Shown here in pieces: positions 44,682 through 53,940 of a stretch of DNA of 64,000 bases (the stretch's first letter is position 1; every line of letters starts with the position of its first letter). The DNA is from Rosettibacter sp037481715. Its GTDB lineage: Bacteria > Bacteroidota > Ignavibacteria > Ignavibacteriales > Melioribacteraceae. Location: NCBI GenBank assembly GCA_037481715.1, contig JBBFLD010000002.1, positions 261,112 through 325,111 of the forward strand. The letters are read 5' to 3'. Under the pieces are notes generated by a model, which saw only the letters and a program-made list of their open reading frames with translations, searched no databases and was not told the DNA's origin. Position numbers and translations under genes: made by a program.

Positions 44682-45872
44682 TCACACTTTAAGTCTTTCT
44701 CTCAAATAAACTGAATAATAATATAAAAACCTGTATGCATCTTCATTTATCCATGCTAAGCTTTTCACTGTATTTATCCAATTCTCATATGCCTGAAGTA
44801 TTATCTCTGCACTTGCTGGGTAACCCATTTGTATCATCATCTTTGCATTGTTAAGCTGGTAATAATTTATGTCTCGAACCCAGTAATATTGTATCCAGCC
44901 TAAATTATAACATTGATTATTGTAGCTGATTAGACTGTCTATCATTGTTAATGGGGTTTCAGTGCTGTCGGGTTTTTTGGGTTTGTAATCTAAAAACCCT
45001 AAATTAATTAATGTTTTTTTTACCTCTTCACTAAATGTATTGTACCTGTTTTTAATAAAATTATAATTCTCTGGTGAAGAATAATACCTTAAAATTCTCC
45101 ATATTATTACTTCTTTAGTTAAGTCATAATTTTCTTTATCAACCCTTTCTTTGTAAAAATCTAACACTTGCTTATTCTTATATTTTTTCAATATTCTTCC
45201 AATAACATAATCTCTTACTATTCTTGATGTATCATTTGCTGCGACATCAAGAACTAATGTTAAATTAGTATCCTTATATATTTCCTGATATTTTTCAATG
45301 TAAGGTCCTATTTTAAGAGGATCAAAACCACTTTTAATTATTTTTTCAAAATATGGTTTAACCCTTTCTTTGTATTCCTCTTTCTTTGCCAGTTCTAAAA
45401 GCGGAGGAACAAAATGTACAGACCATAAATTATATGGATATTCCATTGATAATTTATTTAAATAATCAAAATACAATCCAACATAGTCATAGTTTGAAAA
45501 TTGAAATAATATTTCAAACGCTTTCATAGCACCTGAGATCTCAACACCATACATATTTCGTTTTTGTTTACCAATTCTTATACTGTCTATGTATTCTTTT
45601 GCAATATTTTTCACATTTGGTGATCCAAGTTCATAAAGAGCGATCAAAAAGTATTTCCTATTATATTCACTATTTTGTCTAAAAAAATATTGCTCAAGGA
45701 GTGGAATCGCCTCCACAACCTTATATTCTCTTATTGAGTCTATTACACTATCATATGTATCTTCATTTATTCTGTTTAATAATTTTTGTTTGGCTTCTTC
45801 TGAAAGAGTTTGGGAGTACAACAAATTAAATAAAAATACGTTTATCAATATTAGCTTTACTAAGTTTTTCAT
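44682..45872 (-). CDS. Exported HEAT-repeat-like protein
   Basis: A 396-residue protein with a signal peptide (MKNLVKLILINVFLFNLLYSQ). Helical repeats of HEAT type follow (VVEAIPLLEQYFFRQ; YNRKYFLIALYELGSPNVKNIAKEYIDS; DVAANDTSRIVRDYVIGRILKKYKN). The C-terminal part, IDSLISYNNQCYNLGWIQ and the helices after it, is shared with the protein at 40872-41912. SD AGGAGAG precedes the ATG. It is the first complete gene of the island; a headless remnant lies just upstream. Function unknown. Confidence 0.7.
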   Translation of the reverse strand: MKNLVKLILINVFLFNLLYSQTLSEEAKQKLLNRINEDTYDSVIDSIREYKVVEAIPLLEQYFFRQNSEYNRKYFLIALYELGSPNVKNIAKEYIDSIRIGKQKRNMYGVEISGAMKAFEILFQFSNYDYVGLYFDYLNKLSMEYPYNLWSVHFVPPLLELAKKEEYKERVKPYFEKIIKSGFDPLKIGPYIEKYQEIYKDTNLTLVLDVAANDTSRIVRDYVIGRILKKYKNKQVLDFYKERVDKENYDLTKEVIIWRILRYYSSPENYNFIKNRYNTFSEEVKKTLINLGFLDYKPKKPDSTETPLTMIDSLISYNNQCYNLGWIQYYWVRDINYYQLNNAKMMIQMGYPASAEIILQAYENWINTVKSLAWINEDAYRFLYYYSVYLRERLKV

Positions 45873-45889
45873 AATCTACTCTCCTACTC

Positions 45890-46114
45890 TATAATGTAAA
45901 AATTATCAAAGAACTTCTCATTTTTAATCTCAGGGAATAGTTCAATTATTTTATCCTGATAAGGTTTGATGTAATGTCTTAATGAATAATTTATCTCAAA
46001 CTCACCACTTTTTAGAGTTTGAAAATTTTCATGTAATTTTTTTCTTAACAATTCATTTACTTCTCTATAAAATTTTCTTCCAGAAATAATTACTGAATCA
46101 ACATTATCATAATT
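45890..46114 (-). pseudogene. Headless C-terminal gene remnant
   Basis: About 74 codons are open on the minus strand and end at TAG (45890-45892), 17 bases before the next gene's start. They read NYDNVDSVIISGRKFYREV and on to IIELFPEIKNEKFFDNFTL. The translation looks like real protein, but no ATG or GTG start exists and a TGA stands directly upstream. This is most likely the tail of a lost gene of the island. I do not recognise the family. Confidence 0.5.
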
Positions 46115-46221
46115 TCAGAATTAAAGAAAAAATAATTTCATCCTCAGATATATCGTTTAGAAATTAAATTGCCCTATGATGGAAAATGAAGTTTTGTAAT
46201 TAAATTTTGAGATAAGATTTA

Positions 46222-46252
46222 TTAAAAAGGCTGACCACCTCTGTCAGCCTTT
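46222..46252 (-). terminator. Intrinsic terminator of the pnt operon
   Basis: Downstream of the pntB stop on the minus strand, AAAGGCTGAC (46252-46243) pairs with GTCAGCCTTT (46235-46226) around a seven-base loop and runs into TTTTTAAT. Confidence 0.9.
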
Positions 46253-46257
46253 AATCA

Positions 46258-47652
46258 TTAATAATTTTTTATTTCATGAACTAACTTTGTTATTGCATCT
46301 TTAGCATCGCCAAAATACATGAGTGCATTTGGATAGAAAAATAATTCGTTGTCAATGCCTGCATAACCAACATTTAATGACCTTTTATTTATTACTACTG
46401 TTTTTGCATAATCAACATTTAAAATTGGCATTCCATAAATTGGACTATTTTTATCATGACGAGCTGCTGGATTTACAACATCATTAGCTCCAACAACAAA
46501 AGCTATATCTGTGTTTGGGAAGTCGTCATTAATTTCTTCCATAGCAAGCATTTTATCATAAGGAATATTTGCTTCTGCAAGCAGAACATTCATGTGGCCT
46601 GGCATTCTGCCTGCTACTGGATGAATTGCAAATCGAACTTTTTTACCTTTGGCTTCAAGGGCATTTACTAAATCGCGCACTGCATGTTGTGCTTGTGCAA
46701 CTGCCATTCCATATCCTGGAACAATAATTATTGATTCAGCTGCATCGAATATCATTGCTAATTCTTCAGCATCAACAGATTTTACCTGTCCTTTTTGAGC
46801 AGCTGTTGAAACTGCCGGACCAGCAGAACCAGCAGATTCCCATCCACCTAATACTACATTCATCAAAGAGCGATTCATTCCTTTACACATAATATTTGTA
46901 AGAATAATTCCAGAAGCACCAACCAATGCACCAGCAATGATTAACTCATTGTTCTGAAGAACAAATCCTGTAGCAGAAGCAGCCAATCCAGAATACGAGT
47001 TTAACAAAGAAATTGCAACCGGCATATCAGCTCCTCCAATTGGAAGAACCAGCAGCACACCAAGAATAAGAGAAATAATTCCTATTGAAATAATTAACCA
47101 TTGGAGAGAAGGATTCAACACAAAATAAATTCCTCCCCCAAGTACAGATAATAACAAAAATGCATTTAATGGATGCTGCATTGGATAACGAACAACTTTT
47201 CCTGTAACCAATCCTTGCAATTTACCAAATGCAATTAAAGAACCTGTGAATGTAACAGCTCCAATTAAAATACTTAAAACAATTGTAATGCTTGTTTGAT
47301 AATCATAATTGAATTGTGGAAAGTTTACAATTTTATAATATTCTGAAAAAGCAACGAGCATAGAAGCACCGCCGCCAAATCCATTTAATAATCCAACCAT
47401 TTGAGGCATTCCTGTCATAGGAACTTTTAATGCCATCCAAGTTCCAGCTGCTGCCCCAATTACAAAACCCAATAAAATCCATTCGTATGTTAATACATGC
47501 TGGTCAAGCAAAGTAGCAACAATTGCTATAAACATTCCTAATGCTGAAAGGAAATTTCCATTACGTGCAGTTTTGGGAGATGCTAATTTTTTTATACCAA
47601 ATATGAAAAGAACAGACGAAATTAAGTATGAAATTTCTATTATTAACTTCAT
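46258..47652 (-). CDS. pntB: NAD(P) transhydrogenase subunit beta
   Basis: A 464-residue PntB: nine or so membrane helices (domain II) followed by the NADP-binding domain III with VPGYGMAVAQAQHAVRDL, AIHPVAGRMPGHMNVLLAEANIPYD and VVGANDVVNPAAR. The complex uses proton influx to drive hydride transfer from NADH to NADP, giving NADPH. This could feed NADPH to biosynthesis and nitrogen assimilation. It is the last gene of the three-gene pnt operon and is followed by a strong terminator. Confidence 0.95.
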   Translation of the reverse strand: MKLIIEISYLISSVLFIFGIKKLASPKTARNGNFLSALGMFIAIVATLLDQHVLTYEWILLGFVIGAAAGTWMALKVPMTGMPQMVGLLNGFGGGASMLVAFSEYYKIVNFPQFNYDYQTSITIVLSILIGAVTFTGSLIAFGKLQGLVTGKVVRYPMQHPLNAFLLLSVLGGGIYFVLNPSLQWLIISIGIISLILGVLLVLPIGGADMPVAISLLNSYSGLAASATGFVLQNNELIIAGALVGASGIILTNIMCKGMNRSLMNVVLGGWESAGSAGPAVSTAAQKGQVKSVDAEELAMIFDAAESIIIVPGYGMAVAQAQHAVRDLVNALEAKGKKVRFAIHPVAGRMPGHMNVLLAEANIPYDKMLAMEEINDDFPNTDIAFVVGANDVVNPAARHDKNSPIYGMPILNVDYAKTVVINKRSLNVGYAGIDNELFFYPNALMYFGDAKDAITKLVHEIKNY

Positions 47653-47660
47653 ATTTTAAC

Positions 47661-47945
47661 TCACTTTTTTTTGAACATTTTTAACATTCTATCTGTAACT
47701 AAAAAACCACCAACTACATTTATTGTAGCAAATATCATTGCTATTAAGCCAAGAATTGTGCTAATCGTAAATTCATGCAAGCCTGCACTTAAAATTGCTC
47801 CAACTATAGTTATGCCAGAAATTGCGTTTGAACCAGACATTAGAGGAGTATGAAGTGTTGGTGGAACTTTTGTAATTAATTCGAAGCCAACAAATATGGC
47901 TAACACAAAAACATAAATTAACATTAGAATTCCTACGCCATCCAT
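47661..47945 (-). CDS. pntAB: NAD(P) transhydrogenase subunit alpha, membrane part
   Basis: A 94-residue membrane protein with three to four helices, equal to the C-terminal membrane domain of E. coli PntA. Landmarks are LMSGSNAISGITIVGAILSAG and INVVGGFLVTDRMLKMFKKK. In the three-gene arrangement it is a separate polypeptide between the soluble alpha subunit and PntB; gaps are eight and nine bases. Confidence 0.93.
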   Translation of the reverse strand: MDGVGILMLIYVFVLAIFVGFELITKVPPTLHTPLMSGSNAISGITIVGAILSAGLHEFTISTILGLIAMIFATINVVGGFLVTDRMLKMFKKK

Positions 47946-47954
47946 TTGAACCTC

Positions 47955-49103
47955 TTAATTATTTAATAAAACTTTTGTTCTTTCATGAACTACAATTCCA
48001 TCTTTGACAATTGTAGCTCCTCCAATAATTTCATCATCCATATTATGAATAAAATTTCCATCTTTACTTGAATAATCAATTAGATTAAATAAATTTCTTG
48101 CATACATTTCACTTGCATGATAAGGAATTAAACTTGGCAAATTAGGTTCTCCAATAATTGTAACATTATATTTTTTCACAACTTTCCCTTTCTCACTCAG
48201 TTCACAGTTCCCACCAAATTCTACTGCCATATCAAGGATTACTGAACCAGGTTTCATATTTTTAACCATTTCTTCAGTTACAAGAACTGGAGCTTTCTTG
48301 CCTGGTATTAAAGCAGTTGTAATAACAATATCTGCTTCAGTTATGTGCTTGAAAATTAGTTCTTTCTGTTTTCTTAAAAATTCTTCTGATTGTTCTTTTG
48401 CATATCCGCTTGCATCTTGCATCGATTCATCTGTAGGAACTTCAATAAATTTTCCACCTAAACTTTGAACTTCTTCTTTCACCTGTGGTCGGACATCAGA
48501 AACTTCAACAACGGCTCCCAATCTTCTTGCAGTTCCAAGCGCAGAAAGACCAGCAACCCCAGCTCCCATAATCACTACTTTTGCAGGTGAAATTGTGCCA
48601 GCTGCTGTCATCATCATTGGGAAAATTTTATGCAGATAATTTGCTGCAAGTATAACACTTTTATAGCCAGCTATATTTGCCTGCGAACTGAGTGCATCCA
48701 TTCTCTGAGCAAGTGTTGTTCTTGGAATTGCATCCATCGAAATTACATTTATTCCAAGATCAGCTGCTCGTTTTGCAACTTCTGGATAATGCAAAGAATA
48801 AAAAAATGAAATTAATGTAGTTCCTTTCTTCATTAATTCTAATTCATGTTTGTCTAACGCAGGATGATTTATTGGTCTTTGAACTTTTAATACAATATCA
48901 GCTTTAGAATAAAGCTCAACTACATCTTGTAAAATTTTTACACCGGCATTTAAATATTTTTCATCAGGAAAACCCGCTCGTATGCCAGCATCTTTCTCTA
49001 TAAAAACTTCAAAACCTTTTTTGATTAATTTTGAAGCTACTTCGGGGACAATTGCAACTCTATTTTCCCCTTCCATAATTTCTTTTGGAATTACTATTAC
49101 CAC
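47955..49103 (-). CDS. pntAA: NAD(P) transhydrogenase subunit alpha, soluble part
   Basis: A 382-residue NAD-binding subunit (domain I). It starts with IPKEIMEGENRVAIVPEV, has MDALSSQANIAGYK, the NAD motif GAGVAGLSALGTARRLGA and TALIPGKKAPVLVTEEMVK. The SSQANIAGY stretch separates it from alanine dehydrogenase (which has MSEIAG there, as in the protein at 5417-6538). It is the first gene of the pnt operon, after a 218-base spacer divergent from the sensor kinase. Confidence 0.93.
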   Translation of the reverse strand: MVIVIPKEIMEGENRVAIVPEVASKLIKKGFEVFIEKDAGIRAGFPDEKYLNAGVKILQDVVELYSKADIVLKVQRPINHPALDKHELELMKKGTTLISFFYSLHYPEVAKRAADLGINVISMDAIPRTTLAQRMDALSSQANIAGYKSVILAANYLHKIFPMMMTAAGTISPAKVVIMGAGVAGLSALGTARRLGAVVEVSDVRPQVKEEVQSLGGKFIEVPTDESMQDASGYAKEQSEEFLRKQKELIFKHITEADIVITTALIPGKKAPVLVTEEMVKNMKPGSVILDMAVEFGGNCELSEKGKVVKKYNVTIIGEPNLPSLIPYHASEMYARNLFNLIDYSSKDGNFIHNMDDEIIGGATIVKDGIVVHERTKVLLNN

Positions 49104-49321
49104 TATTTAACTCCTGTTAATTTTTTTTATATGGCAAAACTTAATAATATTCATTTTTATTTACTAATAATTTTTAAATTGTTGGAAGTCAATCCAAAAC
49201 AATTAGAAAAATTCATCTCTATTCCAGTTAAATAATTTTTATTATATATCGATTATTAATTAGAACATTTTTTGAATTGACCTGTTAATTTAATTTATTC
49301 GAAAACAATTAGTCTATTTCT

Positions 49322-52300
49322 ATGATAATTCAAAAAATATCTTATGTAGTTATATATTTCTTCATCTTATATCATAATATCACACCACAAAATTTCCGAT
49401 TTGAAAACTTAAATTCAGATAATGGACTTTCACAAAATACTGTGCTTTCAATTTTGCAGGACAGCCGCGGTTTTCTATGGTTTGGCACTTATGATGGTCT
49501 TAATCGTTATGATGGTTATTCATTTAAGATTTATAAAATGGAAAAAGGAAATCCAAAAAGTATTCAGGGACAAACTTTCCGTTCGATAGTTGAAGATAAA
49601 AATGGCAACTTATGGATTGCATCTGTTGGCGGTGGACTTAACAGATACAACAGATTAACTGATGATTTTACAAATTTCCAGCCGCAGAATAATAATCATA
49701 ATTCAATCATATCAAATCGAGTAAGAACTTTATTCATTGATAAAAAAGGAAGATTATGGATTGGAACAGAAATCGGATTATGCCGATATGATTTCAAAAA
49801 GAATATATTTATTGATTATAGAAAAATTCTTAATAATGATGCTTATCCAAATTCTGAATACATCGTTTCTATATGTGAAGACTCTTCCGGCATTTTATGG
49901 CTTGGCACTCAAAATGGTTTAATAAAATTCAATCCTGAAACAAATCAACACAAATATTATTTCAATGAGACAAATAACGAATTCAGTTTAAGTGGAAATT
50001 TTGTTGGTAAAGTCTATGTTGATAGAAGCAATACTCTCTGGGTTGGCACTGGAGATTGTCTTCATAAATATGACAGAGTAAATGACAGATACATTAGATA
50101 CATAAATCCATATACAATCAACAGCAAAGATAAAACCATCACCGATATTATTGAAGACAGATATGGAGATATCTGGATTACTACATTATTAAATGGTCTC
50201 CAAAAGTTCGATAGAAAAACTTCTACATTTACAGTTTATAATCATGATGAATCAAATCCTGAAAGTATTGGCAGCAATATTTTATTTTCATTATATGAAG
50301 ATAAAACAGGAATATTATGGATAGGAACTGAAGGAGCTGGTGTAAATAAACTTAACAGAATGAGGTCAAATTTTGTTATTTACAAAAATGTTCCTTTTAA
50401 CAAAGAGAGTTTGAGTAACGACAAAGTTTATTCAATAATTGAGGATAAAACAGGAGTAATCTGGATTGGAACATTTGGCGGCGGTTTGAATAAATTTAAT
50501 CCCGACTCAAAGGATAAAAAATTTATCAGATATAATTTTAATCCTTACAACAAAAATTCTCTCGTTGACGACAGAATAAGAACAATGTACGAAGATAATG
50601 AAGGCAATATTTGGATTGGAACAGAGTATGGCTTATCGAAATTCAATCCATCCAAAAACATATTTACTAATTTTATCAGTGATGGTTCATCTGGCAAATT
50701 GAGCAACAACATTATTTTCTCTATTTATCAGATTAAATCTGGTGAAATATTAATTGGGACATTTGGCGGCGGATTAAATATTTATGATAAGAAAACAAAT
50801 TCTTTTATTTCATTCAAACATAATCCAGATAATTCTAAAAGTATAAGCAGCAACAACATCTGGTGTATTTTTCAAGATAGCAAAGGAAACATTTGGATTG
50901 GAACTGACGACGGCGGGCTCAATAAATTTGATATAAAGAAAAGAGAATTTGTTTACTATAAATACAACCCCAAAGACCCTTCATCAATAAGCAACAATAA
51001 AATATTAAATATAATGGAAGATACTAAAGGCAATTTATGGATTGGGACTATTCAAGGGCTGAATAAAATGATTATTGAAAACAATGATTACAATAATCCA
51101 AAATTTATTAATTATACAATTGAAGACGGCTTGCCAGATAATAACATTCAAGCAATATTAGAAGATGCCCATGGAAATTTATGGATTAGCACAAATAAAG
51201 GTATTTCAAAATTCAATCCTGAAAAAAAGAGTTTCCAAAATTTTGATTTTAGTGATGGGCTGCAAAGCAACGAATTTTATGTTAGAGCAGCAGTTAAAAG
51301 AAAAAGAACAGGTGAGATGATTTTTGGCGGCAATAAAGGATTCAATATTTTCCATCCCGATAGCATTAAAGAAGATAACTACATTCCCGATGTATTGATT
51401 ACAGATCTTTTAATAATTAATACACCGGTGAAAATTGGAGAAAAAATTAATAATGAAATTGTTCTGAAGAAAAATATTACTGAGACAAAAGAGATAATAA
51501 TTTCGTACAAAACAAACTTTATTACATTTAACTTTGCTGCACTTCACTTTGCCAAACCAGAAAAAAATTCATATGCGTATATGCTGCAGGGATTTGAATC
51601 AAACTGGAATTATGTAGGTAATCAACATTATGCGAGTTATAATTTTTTACCTCCTGGTAAATATATTTTTAGAGTTAAGGCAGCAAATCCAAATGGTTAT
51701 TGGAATGATAAAGGAACAAGCATTATACTTACAATTACACCTCCTTTTTATCAAACTTTTATATTTAGATTCTTCATGCTCATTTTAATTGGATTAATTA
51801 TTTATGGGGCTTATAATCTAAAAGTCAGAGGAATTAAGAAACACCAGAAAGAACTTGAGCAATTAATTCAAGAGAAGACTGATCTAAATGAAAAATTAAT
51901 TCAGGAAATAGAAGAAAGAAAAAAAATTGAAAAGGAACTTATCATAGCAAAAGAAAAAGCAGAAAGCTCTGAAAAACTAAAATCTGAATTCTTAGCTCAA
52001 ATGTCACACGAGATTCGTTCACCTGTTCATTCCATTTTGAATTTTACATCATTAATCAAAGAACAATTAGAAAATACCGATGATGAAATCATCAAAGAAA
52101 GTTTTGATTCTATAGAAAGAGCTGGAGACAGAATAGTTAGAACAATTGACTTAATATTGAACATGTCGGAACTTCAAACTGGTACTTACGAATGTATATA
52201 CAAAGAAATTGACATAAACGAAAATGTATTAAAGCGTTTATATCCAGAATATTTATACAAAGCGAAGAAGAAAAATTTAGAATTCAATTTGATAATAAAA

Positions 52301-52663
52301 GAAGAACATCTAAAAGTTATAGCCGATGAATATTCTGTTACACAGATTTTTGTTAACCTGATTGATAATGCAATTAAATATACTCATCAAGGGAAAGTTG
52401 AAATAACATCATATTTAACAGATGACAGAAAAGCTGCTGTTAAAGTTTCAGATACTGGAATAGGTATCTCAGAAGAATTTTTACCAAAACTTTTCACAGC
52501 ATTTTATCAGGAACAGCGAGGCTATACAAGAGAATTTGAAGGAAATGGATTAGGACTTGCATTAGTCAAAAAATATTGTGAATTAAACAATGCTGAAATT
52601 TTTGTAGAGAGTAAAAAGAATTTTGGTTCAACCTTCACTGTAATATTCAAAAACACATTATAA
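49322..52663 (+). CDS. Sensor histidine kinase with two-component beta-propeller sensor (no receiver)
   Basis: A 1,113-residue membrane kinase. A signal/anchor segment is followed by many Reg_prop repeats (WIGTxxGGLNKFN type, about 30-680), forming a double propeller in the periplasm. A Y_Y_Y domain comes next (YMLQGFESNWNYVGNQHYASYNFLPPGKY), then one membrane helix (near 815-835) and a coiled coil. The HisKA core has the phospho-accepting histidine in MSHEIRSPVHS, and the ATPase core has VNLIDNAIKYT, VSDTGIGIS and GNGLGLALVKKYCE. Hybrid systems of this type in Bacteroides continue into receiver and AraC domains; here the protein ends after the kinase. No response regulator is adjacent. Confidence 0.9.
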   Translation: MIIQKISYVVIYFFILYHNITPQNFRFENLNSDNGLSQNTVLSILQDSRGFLWFGTYDGLNRYDGYSFKIYKMEKGNPKSIQGQTFRSIVEDKNGNLWIASVGGGLNRYNRLTDDFTNFQPQNNNHNSIISNRVRTLFIDKKGRLWIGTEIGLCRYDFKKNIFIDYRKILNNDAYPNSEYIVSICEDSSGILWLGTQNGLIKFNPETNQHKYYFNETNNEFSLSGNFVGKVYVDRSNTLWVGTGDCLHKYDRVNDRYIRYINPYTINSKDKTITDIIEDRYGDIWITTLLNGLQKFDRKTSTFTVYNHDESNPESIGSNILFSLYEDKTGILWIGTEGAGVNKLNRMRSNFVIYKNVPFNKESLSNDKVYSIIEDKTGVIWIGTFGGGLNKFNPDSKDKKFIRYNFNPYNKNSLVDDRIRTMYEDNEGNIWIGTEYGLSKFNPSKNIFTNFISDGSSGKLSNNIIFSIYQIKSGEILIGTFGGGLNIYDKKTNSFISFKHNPDNSKSISSNNIWCIFQDSKGNIWIGTDDGGLNKFDIKKREFVYYKYNPKDPSSISNNKILNIMEDTKGNLWIGTIQGLNKMIIENNDYNNPKFINYTIEDGLPDNNIQAILEDAHGNLWISTNKGISKFNPEKKSFQNFDFSDGLQSNEFYVRAAVKRKRTGEMIFGGNKGFNIFHPDSIKEDNYIPDVLITDLLIINTPVKIGEKINNEIVLKKNITETKEIIISYKTNFITFNFAALHFAKPEKNSYAYMLQGFESNWNYVGNQHYASYNFLPPGKYIFRVKAANPNGYWNDKGTSIILTITPPFYQTFIFRFFMLILIGLIIYGAYNLKVRGIKKHQKELEQLIQEKTDLNEKLIQEIEERKKIEKELIIAKEKAESSEKLKSEFLAQMSHEIRSPVHSILNFTSLIKEQLENTDDEIIKESFDSIERAGDRIVRTIDLILNMSELQTGTYECIYKEIDINENVLKRLYPEYLYKAKKKNLEFNLIIKEEHLKVIADEYSVTQIFVNLIDNAIKYTHQGKVEITSYLTDDRKAAVKVSDTGIGISEEFLPKLFTAFYQEQRGYTREFEGNGLGLALVKKYCELNNAEIFVESKKNFGSTFTVIFKNTL

Positions 52664-52705
52664 AAAAAGCTGCTATCAGTTACACAAAACTGATGCAGCT
52701 TAGTT
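52661..52705. terminator. Bidirectional terminator between sensor kinase and rpmA
   Basis: AGCTGCTATCAGTT (52668-52681) pairs with AACTGATGCAGCT (52688-52700) with one bulged base. Seven A on the left give a T-run for the minus-strand rpmA transcript; the right side is T-rich for the plus strand. Confidence 0.85.
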
Positions 52706-52721
52706 TTGCAAAACTCTAAAC

Positions 52722-52982
52722 TTAAGAAAGAGTTTCGTAAACACTTACATATTTTCTGTTATTTTTCTTTCTTTCAAATTTTACATAGCCGTCTATCAAT
52801 GCGAATAAAGTATGATCGCCGCCAAGTCCAACATTTTTACCTGGATGAAAATTAGTTCCTTTTTGACGAACCAGAACAGAACCAGCTGTTACTTTTTCTC
52901 CGCCAAAAGCTTTTACACCAAGATATTGTGGATTGCTGTCTCTTCCATTTCTTGAAGAACCTTGACCTTTTTTATGAGCCAT
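52722..52982 (-). CDS. rpmA: 50S ribosomal protein L27
   Basis: An 86-residue L27: MAHKKGQGSSRNGRDSNPQ and LGVKAFGGEKVTAGSVLVRQ are near-universal. The N-terminus reaches the peptidyl-transferase centre. There is no Firmicutes-type N-terminal extension. It follows rplU by 15 bases in the usual L21-L27 order. Confidence 0.97.
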   Translation of the reverse strand: MAHKKGQGSSRNGRDSNPQYLGVKAFGGEKVTAGSVLVRQKGTNFHPGKNVGLGGDHTLFALIDGYVKFERKKNNRKYVSVYETLS

Positions 52983-52997
52983 AAAAACCTCCGATTT

Positions 52998-53306
52998 CTA
53001 AGCTATTTTTGTAATTTCAATTCTTGTTAATTGCTGTCTGTGACCTCTTTTGCGTTTGTAAGAAATTCTTCTTTTTTTCTTAAAAACAATTATCTTATCA
53101 TCTTTAAGATGCTCTAAAACTTTTGCATGAACTTTAACATCATTGATGTATGGAGTGCCTATTTTTGTATCATTATCATTATTCAATAAAAGGACAGTAT
53201 CAAAAACAATTTCTGAATTTGGTTCTGCATTTAATTTTGGCACATAAATTTTTTTATTCTCACTAACAACAAACTGTTGTCCAGCAATATTTACAACAGC
53301 AAACAT
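52998..53306 (-). CDS. rplU: 50S ribosomal protein L21
   Basis: A 102-residue L21: FAVVNIAGQQFVVSENKKIYV at the start and KKRRISYKRKRGHRQQLTRIEI near the end bind 23S rRNA. First gene of the rplU-rpmA unit. No obgE follows. Confidence 0.95.
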   Translation of the reverse strand: MFAVVNIAGQQFVVSENKKIYVPKLNAEPNSEIVFDTVLLLNNDNDTKIGTPYINDVKVHAKVLEHLKDDKIIVFKKKRRISYKRKRGHRQQLTRIEITKIA

Positions 53307-53662
53307 TATTCCTCCAATTATTCAAATTTTGAGCTGTAAATATATGGAATGGAAAGATATTAAGTCAATAAAGCAATAAAAAACATTGTATTATAAAATT
53401 AGTAATTTTTCTAATTGTAATGAAGATAACTTAATGTTTATTAAGCAATAGGATTTATAAAATTCTCCAATTTCATTTTCTGCTCATCAGAATTTGCATA
53501 ATACTAAAAATTTTTCATGACTAAGTCTGGACTGAATAAGACGAAGCGGAATTAAGAATTTCATTTTTCTAAGTAGATTTCAAAAGATTTCAACTCGCTT
53601 AGTATGAAAAATAATTTAATTTGCAACAGCCTGCTCTGGCTGACCTGTCAGCCTCCGGCTGA
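53307..53662. other. Intergenic region between rplU and tRNA-Phe
   Basis: No gene is seen. At its right end overlapping inverted repeats stand out: GGCTGAC (53638-53644) with GTCAGCC (53647-53653), and TCAGCC with GGCTGA immediately after. They directly abut the partial tRNA-Phe copy. Confidence 0.5.
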
Positions 53663-53684
53663 GAACCGTCACACAAGGATTTTC
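53663..53684 (-). repeat. Partial copy of tRNA-Phe
   Basis: GAACCG (53663-53668) and ACACAAGGATTTTC (53671-53684) repeat tRNA-Phe positions 53743-53748 and 53752-53765 with one base missing between. In tRNA terms the copy covers the 3' anticodon stem, variable region and 5' T stem, and stops at GGTTC. It lies downstream of the tRNA and its terminator. Confidence 0.6.
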
Positions 53685-53689
53685 TTCTA

Positions 53690-53722
53690 AACAAAAAAGG
53701 GATGATTTCTCATCCCTTTTCT
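53690..53722 (-). terminator. Terminator after tRNA-Phe
   Basis: On the minus strand AAAAGGGATGA, a GAAA loop, TCATCCCTTTT and a T-run follow the tRNA 3' end by a few bases: a GNRA-capped intrinsic terminator. Confidence 0.85.
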
Positions 53723-53725
53723 AAG

Positions 53726-53798
53726 TGGGCAGAGACGGAATCGAACCGCCGACACAAGGATTTTCAGTCCTTTGCTCTACCGACTGAGCTATCTGCCC
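53726..53798 (-). tRNA. tRNA-Phe (GAA)
   Basis: A 73-base cloverleaf on the minus strand: acceptor GGGCAGA/TCTGCCC, D arm GCTC...GAGC, anticodon loop CTGAAAA with anticodon GAA, T arm with GGTTCGATTCC, discriminator A. CCA is not encoded. Confidence 0.97.
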
Positions 53799-53940
53799 AT
53801 CCACTTCAAATTTTGTGGCACAAATCTATAGAAAAATGAAAATAATTTCAAAATATTTTTTGATACTTTAAGAAAAACAAAATGCTCTTTTGACAATTAT
53901 TTATGAATCTCTATAATAGGTAACGAATCTAAGATTTATA

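Noticed and set aside
49737..49922. 61-codon plus-strand frame
   Set aside because: Out-of-frame shadow inside the sensor kinase gene.
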